NCBI GenBank assembly: GCA_002338525.1
Contig: DDIM01000015.1
Span: forward strand, 16,462-80,461
DNA length: 64,000 bases
From: Micavibrio sp. UBA1850
GTDB lineage: Bacteria > Pseudomonadota > Alphaproteobacteria > Micavibrionales > Micavibrionaceae
Reading direction: 5' to 3'
Under the pieces are notes generated by a model that saw only the letters and a program-made list of their open reading frames with translations, made no database searches and was not told the origin of the DNA. The position numbers and the translations under genes are program-made. Shown piece after piece: positions 44,659 through 53,776 of this stretch. Every line of letters begins with the position of its first letter. Position 1 is the first letter of the stretch.

Positions 44659-44985
44659 TTATTCGTCTTCGTCGTTTGCGGGGTGTATGTCGTTTACTCT
44701 TTCGTATGACACGCACACATTTTGCGCCGAGCGGGCTTTCGCCATTTGTTTGTCTATATCTGCCAAACCTTCTGAAAGTCTTGCGGCGTGTGCCTCAATC
44801 TCTTGAAGGATTGACATTAATTGTTTACGGACAGGCTCTCTTTCCTCTTCTGAAAGGCTTGCAAGATGGTCACGGATCATCGTGGGGTTGGGTAGATCAA
44901 TCTTATTATCAAGAAACATTTCAACAGTTTGGCCGTCTTGTTGGCCTTTGTTCCATGTCTTAATAAAATGATGTACGTGATCCAT
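44659..44985 (-). CDS. Hypothetical protein in flagellar cluster
   Basis: Not recognised. A 108-aa charged, helical protein with an AAGGA ribosome site, between flgE and the FlgN-like gene. The segment LSEEEREPVRKQLMSILQEI suggests a coiled coil. The setting implies a flagellar role (chaperone, regulator or assembly factor), but nothing in the sequence fixes it. Confidence 0.68.
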   Translation of the reverse strand: MDHVHHFIKTWNKGQQDGQTVEMFLDNKIDLPNPTMIRDHLASLSEEEREPVRKQLMSILQEIEAHAARLSEGLADIDKQMAKARSAQNVCVSYERVNDIHPANDEDE

Positions 44986-45027
44986 CTTGCTTTGTCCTTT
45001 TTATTGTTTAGATATGTCGCCTATCTA

Positions 45028-46386
45028 TTATCTGACAGCAGCGATCAGTTCGTCAAACAATTCGTCCGCGGTACTCACCACCTGCGCATTGGCAGAGTAA
45101 GCTTGTTGCGAAATGATCATTTTATTGAACTCCGATGCAGTATCAGTTGTCGACATCTCAATGGAGTTGGCAACAATTTCACCCGCGTCCCCTTGTCCAG
45201 GCTGTTTCAAAATCATAACACCGGCATTGTCAGCCTCATCATAAATTGTTCCATTGACCTGAGACAAACCATATGGGTTTTGGAATGTCGCAATTGGCAC
45301 CTGATAGATAGGAAGAACCACACCGTTTTCAAAAATTGCCTCGACCAATCCTTCATTATTAATCTCAACGTTTGAAAGCTGTCCAAAACGCACACCATCT
45401 TGGTCAACAAAAAACGTCTCAAGCTTTGGTGTTGCTGTTGATCCAGAAAACTGTGTAACACCGTTTGATGATCCAATCGCGCCCATATCCAAATTGATTG
45501 TTTGGGGCGCCAATGCACCTTGTGCAAATGTTGGAATTGTGATGGTTGTATCCGCAGGAACAAAACTTGCGATTGTTCCGTCACCGTTAAAGTTGATTGT
45601 TAGAACATTCGATCCACTGGCGCCAACCTCAACAAAATCGGTTCCTCCTGCTGAAACAGGATTTGCCAATGTATCAACCAGCCCGTTCGTGTCTTTTTGT
45701 TTTGGCTCTTCAAATGTGGCTGTCCATTGGTTAACCCCCTCTTTTACCCACGTAATGGGTATATCATGTCCAATACCAAGCGCATCAAATATCTGCACAT
45801 TCGTATTATGTCTCCCGCCTGCAGCAGTGTCTAATGGATTAAAGATTACATCGTCTGCTGGAAGGTTCAAATCAAAACGAACGTTTTGTGTGGCTTGCGC
45901 CGTTCCTGCTACCGCGCCCACATTTACAGGCTCAACGGATGATAAATCATTTTGCGCCAAGCTAATAACTCTTCCTGTATCGTCTGTGCGCTGTCCCATT
46001 AGGTATACGCCTTCTGAGTTTACAAGAAATCCATCTTCGTCTTTTTTGAAATTACCATTACGAGAATATGTGTAGCCTGATGGTTGATTATCAATGTCAT
46101 CACTAACAACAAAGAAGCCACTCCCGTTAATACCCATATCTGTACCAGAATCTGTTGTTTCCAATAGACCTTGAGATTCCATGGCTTGGTTGGCACGGAA
46201 AATAACACCCCCACCAGAAAAACCGTTTCGTGTCGTGTTACCAACAACCAGAGAATTAAAATCAATCTCACGGTTTTTATATGCAATTGTGCTGGAGTTT
46301 GCCAAGTTCTCTGACACGGCAGAAAGCTGTGCGCCCTGCGCCCGAAGCCCTGATACGGCTGAATTAATGGCTGCTGTAATACTCAT
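45028..46386 (-). CDS. flgE: Flagellar hook protein FlgE
   Basis: A 452-aa hook subunit. The N-terminal signature AINSAVSGLRAQGAQLSAVS followed by ENLANSSTIAYKNRE is typical, as are the FlgE/F/G repeat (GINGSGFFVVSDD) and the C-terminal helix (SEFNKMIISQQAYSANAQVV). It polymerises into the universal joint. Strong AAGGAG ribosome site; 67 bp after flgD. Confidence 0.94.
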   Translation of the reverse strand: MSITAAINSAVSGLRAQGAQLSAVSENLANSSTIAYKNREIDFNSLVVGNTTRNGFSGGGVIFRANQAMESQGLLETTDSGTDMGINGSGFFVVSDDIDNQPSGYTYSRNGNFKKDEDGFLVNSEGVYLMGQRTDDTGRVISLAQNDLSSVEPVNVGAVAGTAQATQNVRFDLNLPADDVIFNPLDTAAGGRHNTNVQIFDALGIGHDIPITWVKEGVNQWTATFEEPKQKDTNGLVDTLANPVSAGGTDFVEVGASGSNVLTINFNGDGTIASFVPADTTITIPTFAQGALAPQTINLDMGAIGSSNGVTQFSGSTATPKLETFFVDQDGVRFGQLSNVEINNEGLVEAIFENGVVLPIYQVPIATFQNPYGLSQVNGTIYDEADNAGVMILKQPGQGDAGEIVANSIEMSTTDTASEFNKMIISQQAYSANAQVVSTADELFDELIAAVR

Positions 46387-46453
46387 AATTTACTCCTTTT
46401 CGTTAAATTGTCGTCTTACTCTATTTCTCTTGTTTTAAACTTTTACTCTTTAC

Positions 46454-47239
46454 TTATGATGATGCGGCATCATCTGTTGTCTCGGAATTTTCACTTGCAG
46501 GATCCGTGCCAACTGTCGATGATTGTGATATTTTTAAGATATCGTTTACGCCAAAATACAATCCGCCTGCACGAAGAACGATATCGCCTGAGGCGCCTGT
46601 TTCCACAGAATCCACTCGAATATTTGTAACTGTTTCGACATCCACTTCCGAGCCGTCGTCTTCTACCGCGTTGATTTGAACGGTAAGAACCTCGCCATTA
46701 TTAATGGGTACGTTCGTTTCATTGATGTCGAAGGCCAAGTTATATGTCCCTGAACTCAATGCTCCTAGGTTGGATTCATATACAACCGTGCCTGTTTCGT
46801 TGAAGATCTTAACCTCTACGGCATCGGCGTCAGATGCGAGTGCATAATCCCAATCAGCAATGTCATTTTGTGCAACTGTCATGTCTGTTGCGATCTGAAC
46901 GTCGTTTCCTATGTATGAAAATGCGCTGAATGAACTACTAATCTGAAGTGAGTCAAGAATGCTGCTCAACCTTAGGTTTGTATCAATTTGCTGTTCAAGT
47001 GATGAATATTGCACAAGCTGGTTTGTATATTCCGTTGTATCAACAGGATCCAACGGGTTTTGATTTTGTAGCTGTGTTAATAATATCTGCAAAAATTGCT
47101 GCTGGAGCTCTTCTGCTCCCTCTTGGTCTGTTTGTGAAACGCTACCATTGGCGGTTACAGATGAATTTGTCGTGATGACGCGTGATCCCGTATCAGAAAA
47201 TAAATCTCCACTATTTGATATTTGTGAAACAATAGCCAT
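46454..47239 (-). CDS. flgD: Flagellar hook capping protein FlgD
   Basis: A 261-aa hook cap. The conserved N-terminal block FLQILLTQLQNQNPLDPVDT plus EYTNQLVQYSSLEQQ is diagnostic. A FlgD Tudor/Ig-like domain follows (residues about 110-215). First gene of the leftward cluster, with an AGGAG ribosome site; the cluster promoter should lie in 47240-47460, where I see no clear consensus. Confidence 0.94.
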   Translation of the reverse strand: MAIVSQISNSGDLFSDTGSRVITTNSSVTANGSVSQTDQEGAEELQQQFLQILLTQLQNQNPLDPVDTTEYTNQLVQYSSLEQQIDTNLRLSSILDSLQISSSFSAFSYIGNDVQIATDMTVAQNDIADWDYALASDADAVEVKIFNETGTVVYESNLGALSSGTYNLAFDINETNVPINNGEVLTVQINAVEDDGSEVDVETVTNIRVDSVETGASGDIVLRAGGLYFGVNDILKISQSSTVGTDPASENSETTDDAASS

Positions 47240-47467
47240 TTGGTTTTAACTCCTAAAAATCGTTTAAAAACATAATCTTTTTTGTGTTCTCAGTAGTATT
47301 CACGCACCAGACCTACAAAGTTGGGCGTTTTTTCTTAAAAAAGTTTTGTATTTAATCTTTTGGGAAGGTTATTGCGGTATAAATATAGGTGTCGTTAGTG
47401 TTACGCTTTATAATGTTATGCTATAGTAGCGAAGCTAATATTTAACCTTTACGAATAAGCACCTTTC

Positions 47468-48112
47468 ATGATCCCTGGCTTTAACGTCACCTCATTCTTA
47501 GAATATTTTATGGCTAACCCGATGTTGTTGGCCTTGGGGTTAATTATTGCCACGTTCATTTTGGAAGATGCGGCAACAACTGCCGGGGCTTTTTTGGCTT
47601 CGCAGGCAGTATTGCCCCCTTGGCTCGCGTTTGGAGCTGTTATTTGTGGGATTATTATTGGTGATACTGTTATTTACACATTAGGCTACAGTGCGCGCAA
47701 GCACCCACGTGTAAAAGCATGGCTACAACGTAAAAACTTGCTGCCTGACATTGAGGTCATTGATCGACATATGGCGATTGCCGTTGTCACCGCACGATTT
47801 TTACCAGGGTTCCGATTTCCTACATATATAATGGCTGGGTTTTTACGCATGTCATTATTTTTGTATTTAGGCATTATCGTTGTTGCGATTGGAATATGGA
47901 CGAGCTTGTTATTTTACTTAGTTTATCAGTTGGGTGAAGCAGTCATGCATATCCCCGCTTACTATTTGTTTGCGCTTTATATTGTTGTGATTGCGGCCAT
48001 TTACTGCGGCATGCCGAAGATTACCAAATACATAAAAGCACGCCGTGTGGCAAAGACGGTACAAAAAATGGTTCATCATGAAACCATGCAGATAAATAAG
48101 TTAGATAAGTGA
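47468..48112 (+). CDS. DedA family membrane protein
   Basis: A 214-aa inner-membrane protein of the DedA/VTT family, members of which act in lipid-carrier recycling and membrane homeostasis. Family motifs: FLEDAATTAGAFLASQ-like ILEDAATTAGAFLASQAVLP near residues 33-52, GDTVIYTLGYSARKH, and the conserved RFLPGFRFPTYIMAGFLRM. Four to five hydrophobic segments. Single gene. Confidence 0.9.
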   Translation: MIPGFNVTSFLEYFMANPMLLALGLIIATFILEDAATTAGAFLASQAVLPPWLAFGAVICGIIIGDTVIYTLGYSARKHPRVKAWLQRKNLLPDIEVIDRHMAIAVVTARFLPGFRFPTYIMAGFLRMSLFLYLGIIVVAIGIWTSLLFYLVYQLGEAVMHIPAYYLFALYIVVIAAIYCGMPKITKYIKARRVAKTVQKMVHHETMQINKLDK

Positions 48113-48138
48113 GATAAATAATTAGAGCAAAAAACGTG

Positions 48139-49122
48139 TTATGCCGCAGCGGCGCGCGCCAAGCGGTCATTAATGGCAACGCCCACCCCTTCGCTTGGTA
48201 TATTCATCACAGCAATCCCTTTAAATTTCGGATTGTCCAAATCGCGCATGTGTGAAAACAGGTTTCTTGCCGCTTCGTTTAAATCTGCCGTTTCGCTGAG
48301 GTTTCTGATTTGATCCTCTGGCAATTCTGCCGCAGCGCCGCCTGATTTTATGCCCATAAACTTAATACCCCCAAACGCCAAAAGCGCTTCGCCTTCCTCA
48401 ACATCAACAGCATTGAGGCGAATGGGAATGGTGGGGGCGTAGTGTTTTAAAAGCTGACCGGGAGATGTTACAGTGCTTTGTTGATTAACACCGTCAACGA
48501 CTTCTACTTCAAGTGCCTCCTCGATGACTTGTTTTGTCAGTACGCCATAACGCAGTATAACGGGCGTGTCTGATGTCATATCAATCACAGTTGATTCAAG
48601 CCCCTGTTTACAGCTTCCCCCTGCCAAAATCATATCGACCGCGCTGCCAAGGCTATCATATACATGACGCGGTGATGTCGGGCTTATTGATCCTGACTTA
48701 TTGGCGCTAGGTGCGGCGACAGGGACGCCAGCGCCCTGAATGATTTTACGTGCAACTTCATTTTCTGGAAACCGTATAGCCACAGTTGGCAGTCCCGCCG
48801 TACACATATCAGGAAGTTTGCTTCCCTCATGTTTTGGAACAATAACAGTCAAAGGACCTGGCCAAAAATGTTTGATCAGCTCGTTGGCTGTCTCATTAAA
48901 ATATCCTAAGCTTTGGGCATGCGCAACGGAGCTCACATGTACGATAAGAGGGTTGATCGCGGGACGCCCCTTCGCCTCAAAAACTCTGGCAACGGCGTTT
49001 TCATCCAACGCATTGCAGGCAAGGCCATAGACAGTTTCTGTCGGGATTGCGACAAGCTTGCCTTGCTGTATAGCCTCCGAGGCCTTTTTGATTGATTGAG
49101 GGGTAACCGCGACAATAGACAT
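48139..49122 (-). CDS. L-threonylcarbamoyladenylate synthase (Sua5-type)
   Basis: A 327-aa protein. It makes threonylcarbamoyl-AMP for the t6A modification of ANN-reading tRNAs. The YrdC/TsaC domain covers about residues 1-205 (IPTETVYGLACNA, FEAKGRPAINPLIVHV, KHFWPGPLTVI, PSANKSGSISPT) and is followed by a Sua5 C-terminal domain (about 230-327), so this is the longer Sua5 form. Starts 2 bp after anmK stop. Confidence 0.94.
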   Translation of the reverse strand: MSIVAVTPQSIKKASEAIQQGKLVAIPTETVYGLACNALDENAVARVFEAKGRPAINPLIVHVSSVAHAQSLGYFNETANELIKHFWPGPLTVIVPKHEGSKLPDMCTAGLPTVAIRFPENEVARKIIQGAGVPVAAPSANKSGSISPTSPRHVYDSLGSAVDMILAGGSCKQGLESTVIDMTSDTPVILRYGVLTKQVIEEALEVEVVDGVNQQSTVTSPGQLLKHYAPTIPIRLNAVDVEEGEALLAFGGIKFMGIKSGGAAAELPEDQIRNLSETADLNEAARNLFSHMRDLDNPKFKGIAVMNIPSEGVGVAINDRLARAAAA

Positions 49123-49124
49123 GA

Positions 49125-50231
49125 TTAAATGACGCCCTCACCCACCAGTTTTTTAAGCTGCCCACCAGTTTGGGGTGCCGCAACGCCTGTTGTGGTCGGC
49201 AAGCTTAGTGGTAAGCCTTTTAGTGACCTTACGGCTAGATATGCAAAGCCTTCAGCCTCGAGCGTATCTCCATCGACACCTAAAACATCAGTTGACACGA
49301 CAGGACCATCTAAACACTCATTTAAACGCTCCATTATAAATGTGTTATGTCTGCCCCCACCACACACATACCATTTAACGGGTATGTTTTTGACGTGGTC
49401 TAGTGAACGTATGATGGCTTGCACCGTAAACTCGGTTAATGTCGCAAGCTGGTCTTGCGGGCTTAGTTTTTTGATTTCCGTCAGTCCCCATGCGTCACGA
49501 TCTAATGATTTAGGCGGAGCCTTTTGAAAGTATGGGTGGGCCAATAATGATGCCAAGGCGTCTTGATTTACCTCACCTTTACGTGCTCTTGCACCGCAAT
49601 CATCATAAGGCGCGTCGAAATGCTCAAGCATGGCATCATCAATCAAGGCATTTCCCGGGCCGCAATCAAACGCAAGCACATCATTTTCGTGGCGTCCAAT
49701 GTAAGTTACGTTACTCACTCCACCAATATTTAAAAACGCGCATGGCGTTTCCAATTTGTGTTCTTTTGCAATGGCGTGATGGTATAGCGGCAGTAGAGGC
49801 GCGCCCTGCCCGCCTGCTTTAACATCTGCGGTTCTAAAATCATGCACGACATCACATCCTGTTAGCTTCGCAAGCAATTCAGCATCACCAATTTGCAATG
49901 TATGCCCGTGGTCTGGATCGTGTGAAATTGTTTGACCGTGAAATCCGATCACATCAATTTGTTCCACATCTAATTGGCCGATAAGATCACGCACGACATC
50001 CGCATGCGCGCGTGTCAGGTCTTGTGCAACACGTTCCACCTCTTCGTCGATTTCAGACTTGCCAAATTGTTGTTTGATGCTTTGGCGCAGCTCGTCACTA
50101 TATGGCTTTGTCAAAAAAGAAATATTTTCGACGAAATCGAGGCCGTCTGTGCGCATTAACGCGGCATCGATCCCATCTGTTGATGTTCCGGCCATTAGGC
50201 CAATTACGGTATAGACTTTATTTTCGTTCAT
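49125..50231 (-). CDS. anmK: Anhydro-N-acetylmuramic acid kinase
   Basis: A 368-aa enzyme that phosphorylates 1,6-anhydroMurNAc during peptidoglycan recycling. Motifs: GLMAGTSTDGIDAALM (ATP-binding), GFHGQTISHD, FRTADVKAGGQGAPLLPLYH, LNIGGVSNVTYI and FDCGPGNALIDD. Complete length. Operon with the Sua5 gene. Its start lies 17 bp from the divergent tyrS start. Confidence 0.95.
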   Translation of the reverse strand: MNENKVYTVIGLMAGTSTDGIDAALMRTDGLDFVENISFLTKPYSDELRQSIKQQFGKSEIDEEVERVAQDLTRAHADVVRDLIGQLDVEQIDVIGFHGQTISHDPDHGHTLQIGDAELLAKLTGCDVVHDFRTADVKAGGQGAPLLPLYHHAIAKEHKLETPCAFLNIGGVSNVTYIGRHENDVLAFDCGPGNALIDDAMLEHFDAPYDDCGARARKGEVNQDALASLLAHPYFQKAPPKSLDRDAWGLTEIKKLSPQDQLATLTEFTVQAIIRSLDHVKNIPVKWYVCGGGRHNTFIMERLNECLDGPVVSTDVLGVDGDTLEAEGFAYLAVRSLKGLPLSLPTTTGVAAPQTGGQLKKLVGEGVI

Positions 50232-50248
50232 CTTTATATCTTACCTTT

Positions 50249-51505
50249 ATGACAGATAAATTTAAATCAGATTTTTTAAACATTCTTCAAGAACGTGGAT
50301 TTATACACCAATGTTCTGACCTCGAGGCCCTAGACGCAAAACTTATGGAGGGTCCACAATCGGCCTATATCGGTTTTGATCCGACAGGCCCAAGCCTTCA
50401 TGTTGGGCATTTGAATTCAATTATGATGCTTCATTGGTTTCAACAGTGCGGCCATAAACCCATAAGCTTAATGGGTGGTGGTACGGCTCTTATTCCTGAT
50501 CCAACATTAAAAGATAAGACGCGCCCTCTTCTAACGCCTGAAGATATTGACAATAATATCAAAAGCATTCAGACCGCCTTTGCTCAGTTTGTTGATTATG
50601 GTGATAAAGATACAGACGCGATCATGGTAAACAACTATGATTGGCTCTCTTCATTAGATTATATCAACTTCCTAAGAGATGTCGGGACGCACTTTACCGT
50701 CAACCGCATGTTGACATTTGATAGCGTTAAAACACGCCTGGAGCGTGAACTGCCTATGTCATTTATCGAGTTCAACTATATGATACTTCAGGGGTATGAT
50801 TTTGTATCGCTTCACAAGCAATACGGAACGATTTTGCAAATGGGCGGGTCAGACCAATGGGGTAACATCATTAATGGTGTTGAACTTGGCCGTAAGATGG
50901 AGCGCGCCTCATTATTTGCACTCACATCTCCCCTCCTTACAACGCCAGATGGTAAGAAAATGGGAAAGACTGAGGGCGGTGCCGTATGGCTGAACGCTGA
51001 TATGCTTTCTGCATATGATTATTATCAATATTGGCGCAACGTTGATGACGTTATGGTGGGGATGCTGTTGAAACGCTTTACAACTCTGCCTATGGCAGAA
51101 ATTGCAAAGCTAGAGGCCCTTAAAGGCGCTGAGATTAACGAGGCAAAAAAGATCCTCGCTTTCGAAGCCACAAAAATGTGTCGCGGGCTTAAGGCAGCGG
51201 AAGATGCGCAAGCCACAGCACAAAAGACGTTTGAACAAGGAAGTGTTGGTGACGACCTCCCCAGTATTGCGGTTGATAGATCTGCATTGTCAGGCGGTAT
51301 GAGCATCATGAGCTTGCTTAAAACGGCAGGGCTTGTGTCTTCTAACGGTGAAGCAAAGCGCCTTATTCAGGGCGGTGGCGCCCGTGTAAACGATGTACAG
51401 GTAAGCGCGCCAGATGCAACCGTTTCAACCAGCGACATGACAAGCGACGATTATATCAAACTTTCTGCAGGTAAAAAGAAACATGTGCTTATCCGCACCA
51501 GCTAA
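50249..51505 (+). CDS. tyrS: Tyrosyl-tRNA synthetase
   Basis: 418 aa from ATG 50249; the longer frame into anmK is not used. Class I synthetase that charges tRNA-Tyr. HIGH-type motif HVGHLNSIMML (about residue 47), KMSKS-type motif KKMGKTEGG near residue 232, and a C-terminal S4 domain (NGEAKRLIQGGGARVND). The 17-bp gap to anmK leaves no room for separate promoters between them. Confidence 0.96.
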   Translation: MTDKFKSDFLNILQERGFIHQCSDLEALDAKLMEGPQSAYIGFDPTGPSLHVGHLNSIMMLHWFQQCGHKPISLMGGGTALIPDPTLKDKTRPLLTPEDIDNNIKSIQTAFAQFVDYGDKDTDAIMVNNYDWLSSLDYINFLRDVGTHFTVNRMLTFDSVKTRLERELPMSFIEFNYMILQGYDFVSLHKQYGTILQMGGSDQWGNIINGVELGRKMERASLFALTSPLLTTPDGKKMGKTEGGAVWLNADMLSAYDYYQYWRNVDDVMVGMLLKRFTTLPMAEIAKLEALKGAEINEAKKILAFEATKMCRGLKAAEDAQATAQKTFEQGSVGDDLPSIAVDRSALSGGMSIMSLLKTAGLVSSNGEAKRLIQGGGARVNDVQVSAPDATVSTSDMTSDDYIKLSAGKKKHVLIRTS

Positions 51506-51597
51506 CATCTGGTTGCGGACAGTTTTCCCTCTGTTTACCACTCATTAATCAAATTGGACTATTCTTTAGCTGAAAAATAAGAATAGAGGGTTTATTT

Positions 51598-52053
51598 ATG
51601 GTTCATGAACATATTACGAGCAATTTCACCATTGAGGCACAAAAGAATTGCCTGACGAGCTACGACTCGCCCACGCCAATTGCACTCAGCAATGTTTTGG
51701 CCATATGGGAAGACCCAAAATCAGGAAACATGAAAATTTACAACGATAAAGGTCAAGAACATAAACTCACTGAAAGTGGATACACAGACATTCTTGAGGC
51801 TCGAAACTATTTAAAGCAAAACTTTGTACCAGCCAAAACAGCACAGGCGTGTGACGTCATTAATATTCCACAAGATATGCCTATGATGGTTAACCCTACA
51901 AATTTATCGACACAGAAAATGACATGCGAAGATGATGTTGCGGTTATCCCACTTCCTAACGGCCTTGAAATTTACTTGATAGATGCAGAGCTCGGTTTTG
52001 GACTTGATGAAGCAGAAGTTCAAAATACTGTCAGCCAGTTCAAACCATTGTAA
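51598..52053 (+). CDS. Hypothetical protein
   Basis: Not recognised. A 151-aa soluble protein with AGAGGG ribosome site. It contains two cysteines (residues 13 and 84), no signal peptide and no known motif. Single gene ending at a hairpin shared with the convergent neighbour. Confidence 0.7.
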   Translation: MVHEHITSNFTIEAQKNCLTSYDSPTPIALSNVLAIWEDPKSGNMKIYNDKGQEHKLTESGYTDILEARNYLKQNFVPAKTAQACDVINIPQDMPMMVNPTNLSTQKMTCEDDVAVIPLPNGLEIYLIDAELGFGLDEAEVQNTVSQFKPL

Positions 52054-52061
52054 ATTTCCTA

Positions 52062-52112
52062 CTAGAAATGCCTAAAGGAATTTGGAAAACAGTTCCAAAT
52101 GCACCTTTCTAG
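52062..52112. terminator. Nested hairpin between convergent genes
   Basis: Outer arms CTAGAAA (52062-52068) and TTTCTAG (52106-52112) and inner arms TTTGGAA (52081-52087) and TTCCAAA (52093-52099) form a nested palindrome between two convergent stops. There is no long T run on either strand, so termination is inferred from position. Confidence 0.5.
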
Positions 52113-52612
52113 TTCTCAAGTAACTTTATGATTTTTACAGATTGGTCAAAGGATGACCTATCTATACGAATAAAAGCGTTCTCTCTACTTTGGCACATAC
52201 TCCCATCAGGAACATATGTGCTTGCCGAAAGACTATATAAATAAGCCCTATTCGGGACTTCAAAAAAGACTATGCGCCAGATCTTACTATTACCTACTAA
52301 ATCTTCACCAACCTCGAACTTGATATTATTTGGCGCATTTAAATCATCTCCTATCGATCTATAATATGATTTTATAGCTCTTGACGGTTTGACGTACTCG
52401 GAGGCAAAACATACAACGTCCCAACTGAGTGGATGAATATCTCGCATGTATACAGAACCACTGTTTTGTTCTAGAGATGCACTAAAGTTCGCAATAAATA
52501 TCCTATCGTCTTTTGTAAGCCCCAAGGAAGTAAAAGATACGATCACGCTGTAAATAAATACTACAATCAACGAGGTTATAACAAGAATTCCTAACTTACG
52601 TATTTTACTCAT
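52109..52612 (-). CDS. Hypothetical membrane-anchored protein
   Basis: Not recognised. A 167-aa protein with one N-terminal hydrophobic helix (about residues 9-30, LGILVITSLIVVFIYSVIVS) and a periplasmic-type remainder. Contains two cysteines (residues 68 and about 143) that could form a disulfide. Single leftward gene. Confidence 0.68.
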   Translation of the reverse strand: MSKIRKLGILVITSLIVVFIYSVIVSFTSLGLTKDDRIFIANFSASLEQNSGSVYMRDIHPLSWDVVCFASEYVKPSRAIKSYYRSIGDDLNAPNNIKFEVGEDLVGNSKIWRIVFFEVPNRAYLYSLSASTYVPDGSMCQSRENAFIRIDRSSFDQSVKIIKLLEN

Positions 52613-52830
52613 TAAAAACTCCTCAATATTGTACTCAGACTACTATTTGTTGCCTTTTAGGCCTACTCATATATACATTTTTCAAATCTAAACATCTTGA
52701 TAAAAAGGGGAATTATCTGTAGGTATGAGTGCGTTCTTCTAACTTTATTTATTATATACTGTGTGAAGCGATCGTTAAAGCGGCACGTTATATTGTTAAT
52801 CTTTAGTATCAAATATAAAAAGGAACACTT

Positions 52831-53649
52831 TTGGACATTCCCCTCATTTCTATTGGAATTACATACTATAAAGCTTCAGATACAATTGAAAGAGCCGTTT
52901 TATCAGCTCTTGAACAGACATGGGGTAATTGTGAAATCATAATAGTTGATGATTTTTCCAATGACGGACATGAACACATCCTTGATAAATTGGCAAAGCA
53001 GCACCCTCGCATTAGCGTCGTTCACCAGCCTATGAATAAAGGCGTCGCGGCTGCACGCAACGAGATCATTCGCCGCGTAAAAGGCGAGTTTTTAGCGTTT
53101 TTTGATGATGATGATGAGAGCTGCCCAAAGCGCTTAGAAAAACAGTATAAACGAATTGTAAGCTACGAAAAAAAACACGCGCAAGGAGCCTCTGTTATTT
53201 GCCATACAGCACGAACACAAAAGTATCCAAGCGGATTGAAAAGTTATGAAAGCACTATGGGCACCAATGAAGGTCTTGCACCTAATGGGGATAATGTTGC
53301 CCTTCGTATTTTAACGGGTAAACCTAGCCCAAATATTTTTGGCTCTGCCGCCACGTGTTCTCAAATGGCGCGATTATCAACTTATAAGGCGCTTAATGGC
53401 TTTGACAAAGATTTTCGTCGCAGTGAAGACACAGAATTTAACGTGAGAGCAGCCATACAAGGCGCGCATTTTGTCGGCTTAGATGAACCGCTTGTAGATC
53501 AGACGATGACGTTGGCTTCTGATAAAAAACTCAGCGATGAGAAGCAGTATGCTCTTAGGCTTTTGCTAAAACATCAGGAGTTTATCAATAAGCACACTAA
53601 TTATTCGTTTTGTTACCAGTGGGTTGAGGGTAAGTACGACTTTCTATAA
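52831..53649 (+). CDS. Glycosyltransferase family 2 (first of two paralogues)
   Basis: A 272-aa GT-A fold enzyme. TTG start at 52831 with an AAGGA ribosome site. N-terminal SIGITYYKASDTIERAVLSA, IIVDDFSNDG, and the metal-binding acidic run FFDDDDES near residue 91 in the DxD position. The acceptor-side FDKDFRRSEDTEFNVRAA carries the ED motif. Transfers a sugar to a surface glycan; the donor is unknown. Closely similar to the next gene. Confidence 0.9.
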   Translation: MDIPLISIGITYYKASDTIERAVLSALEQTWGNCEIIIVDDFSNDGHEHILDKLAKQHPRISVVHQPMNKGVAAARNEIIRRVKGEFLAFFDDDDESCPKRLEKQYKRIVSYEKKHAQGASVICHTARTQKYPSGLKSYESTMGTNEGLAPNGDNVALRILTGKPSPNIFGSAATCSQMARLSTYKALNGFDKDFRRSEDTEFNVRAAIQGAHFVGLDEPLVDQTMTLASDKKLSDEKQYALRLLLKHQEFINKHTNYSFCYQWVEGKYDFL

Positions 53650-53776
53650 AAAAAACAATTATACTTTCTTCTAAAAATGATAAAGCTACTTGTTATACAC
53701 CCTGTCCTGACAATAAGAAGATTAAGCTGGGCTACCCCCAACATTGGTTTCAACCTACGATTTACGAAATTTCACA

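Noticed and set aside
50102..50248. Upstream extension of tyrS into anmK
   Set aside because: Residues are not TyrS-like and overlap the 5' end of anmK.
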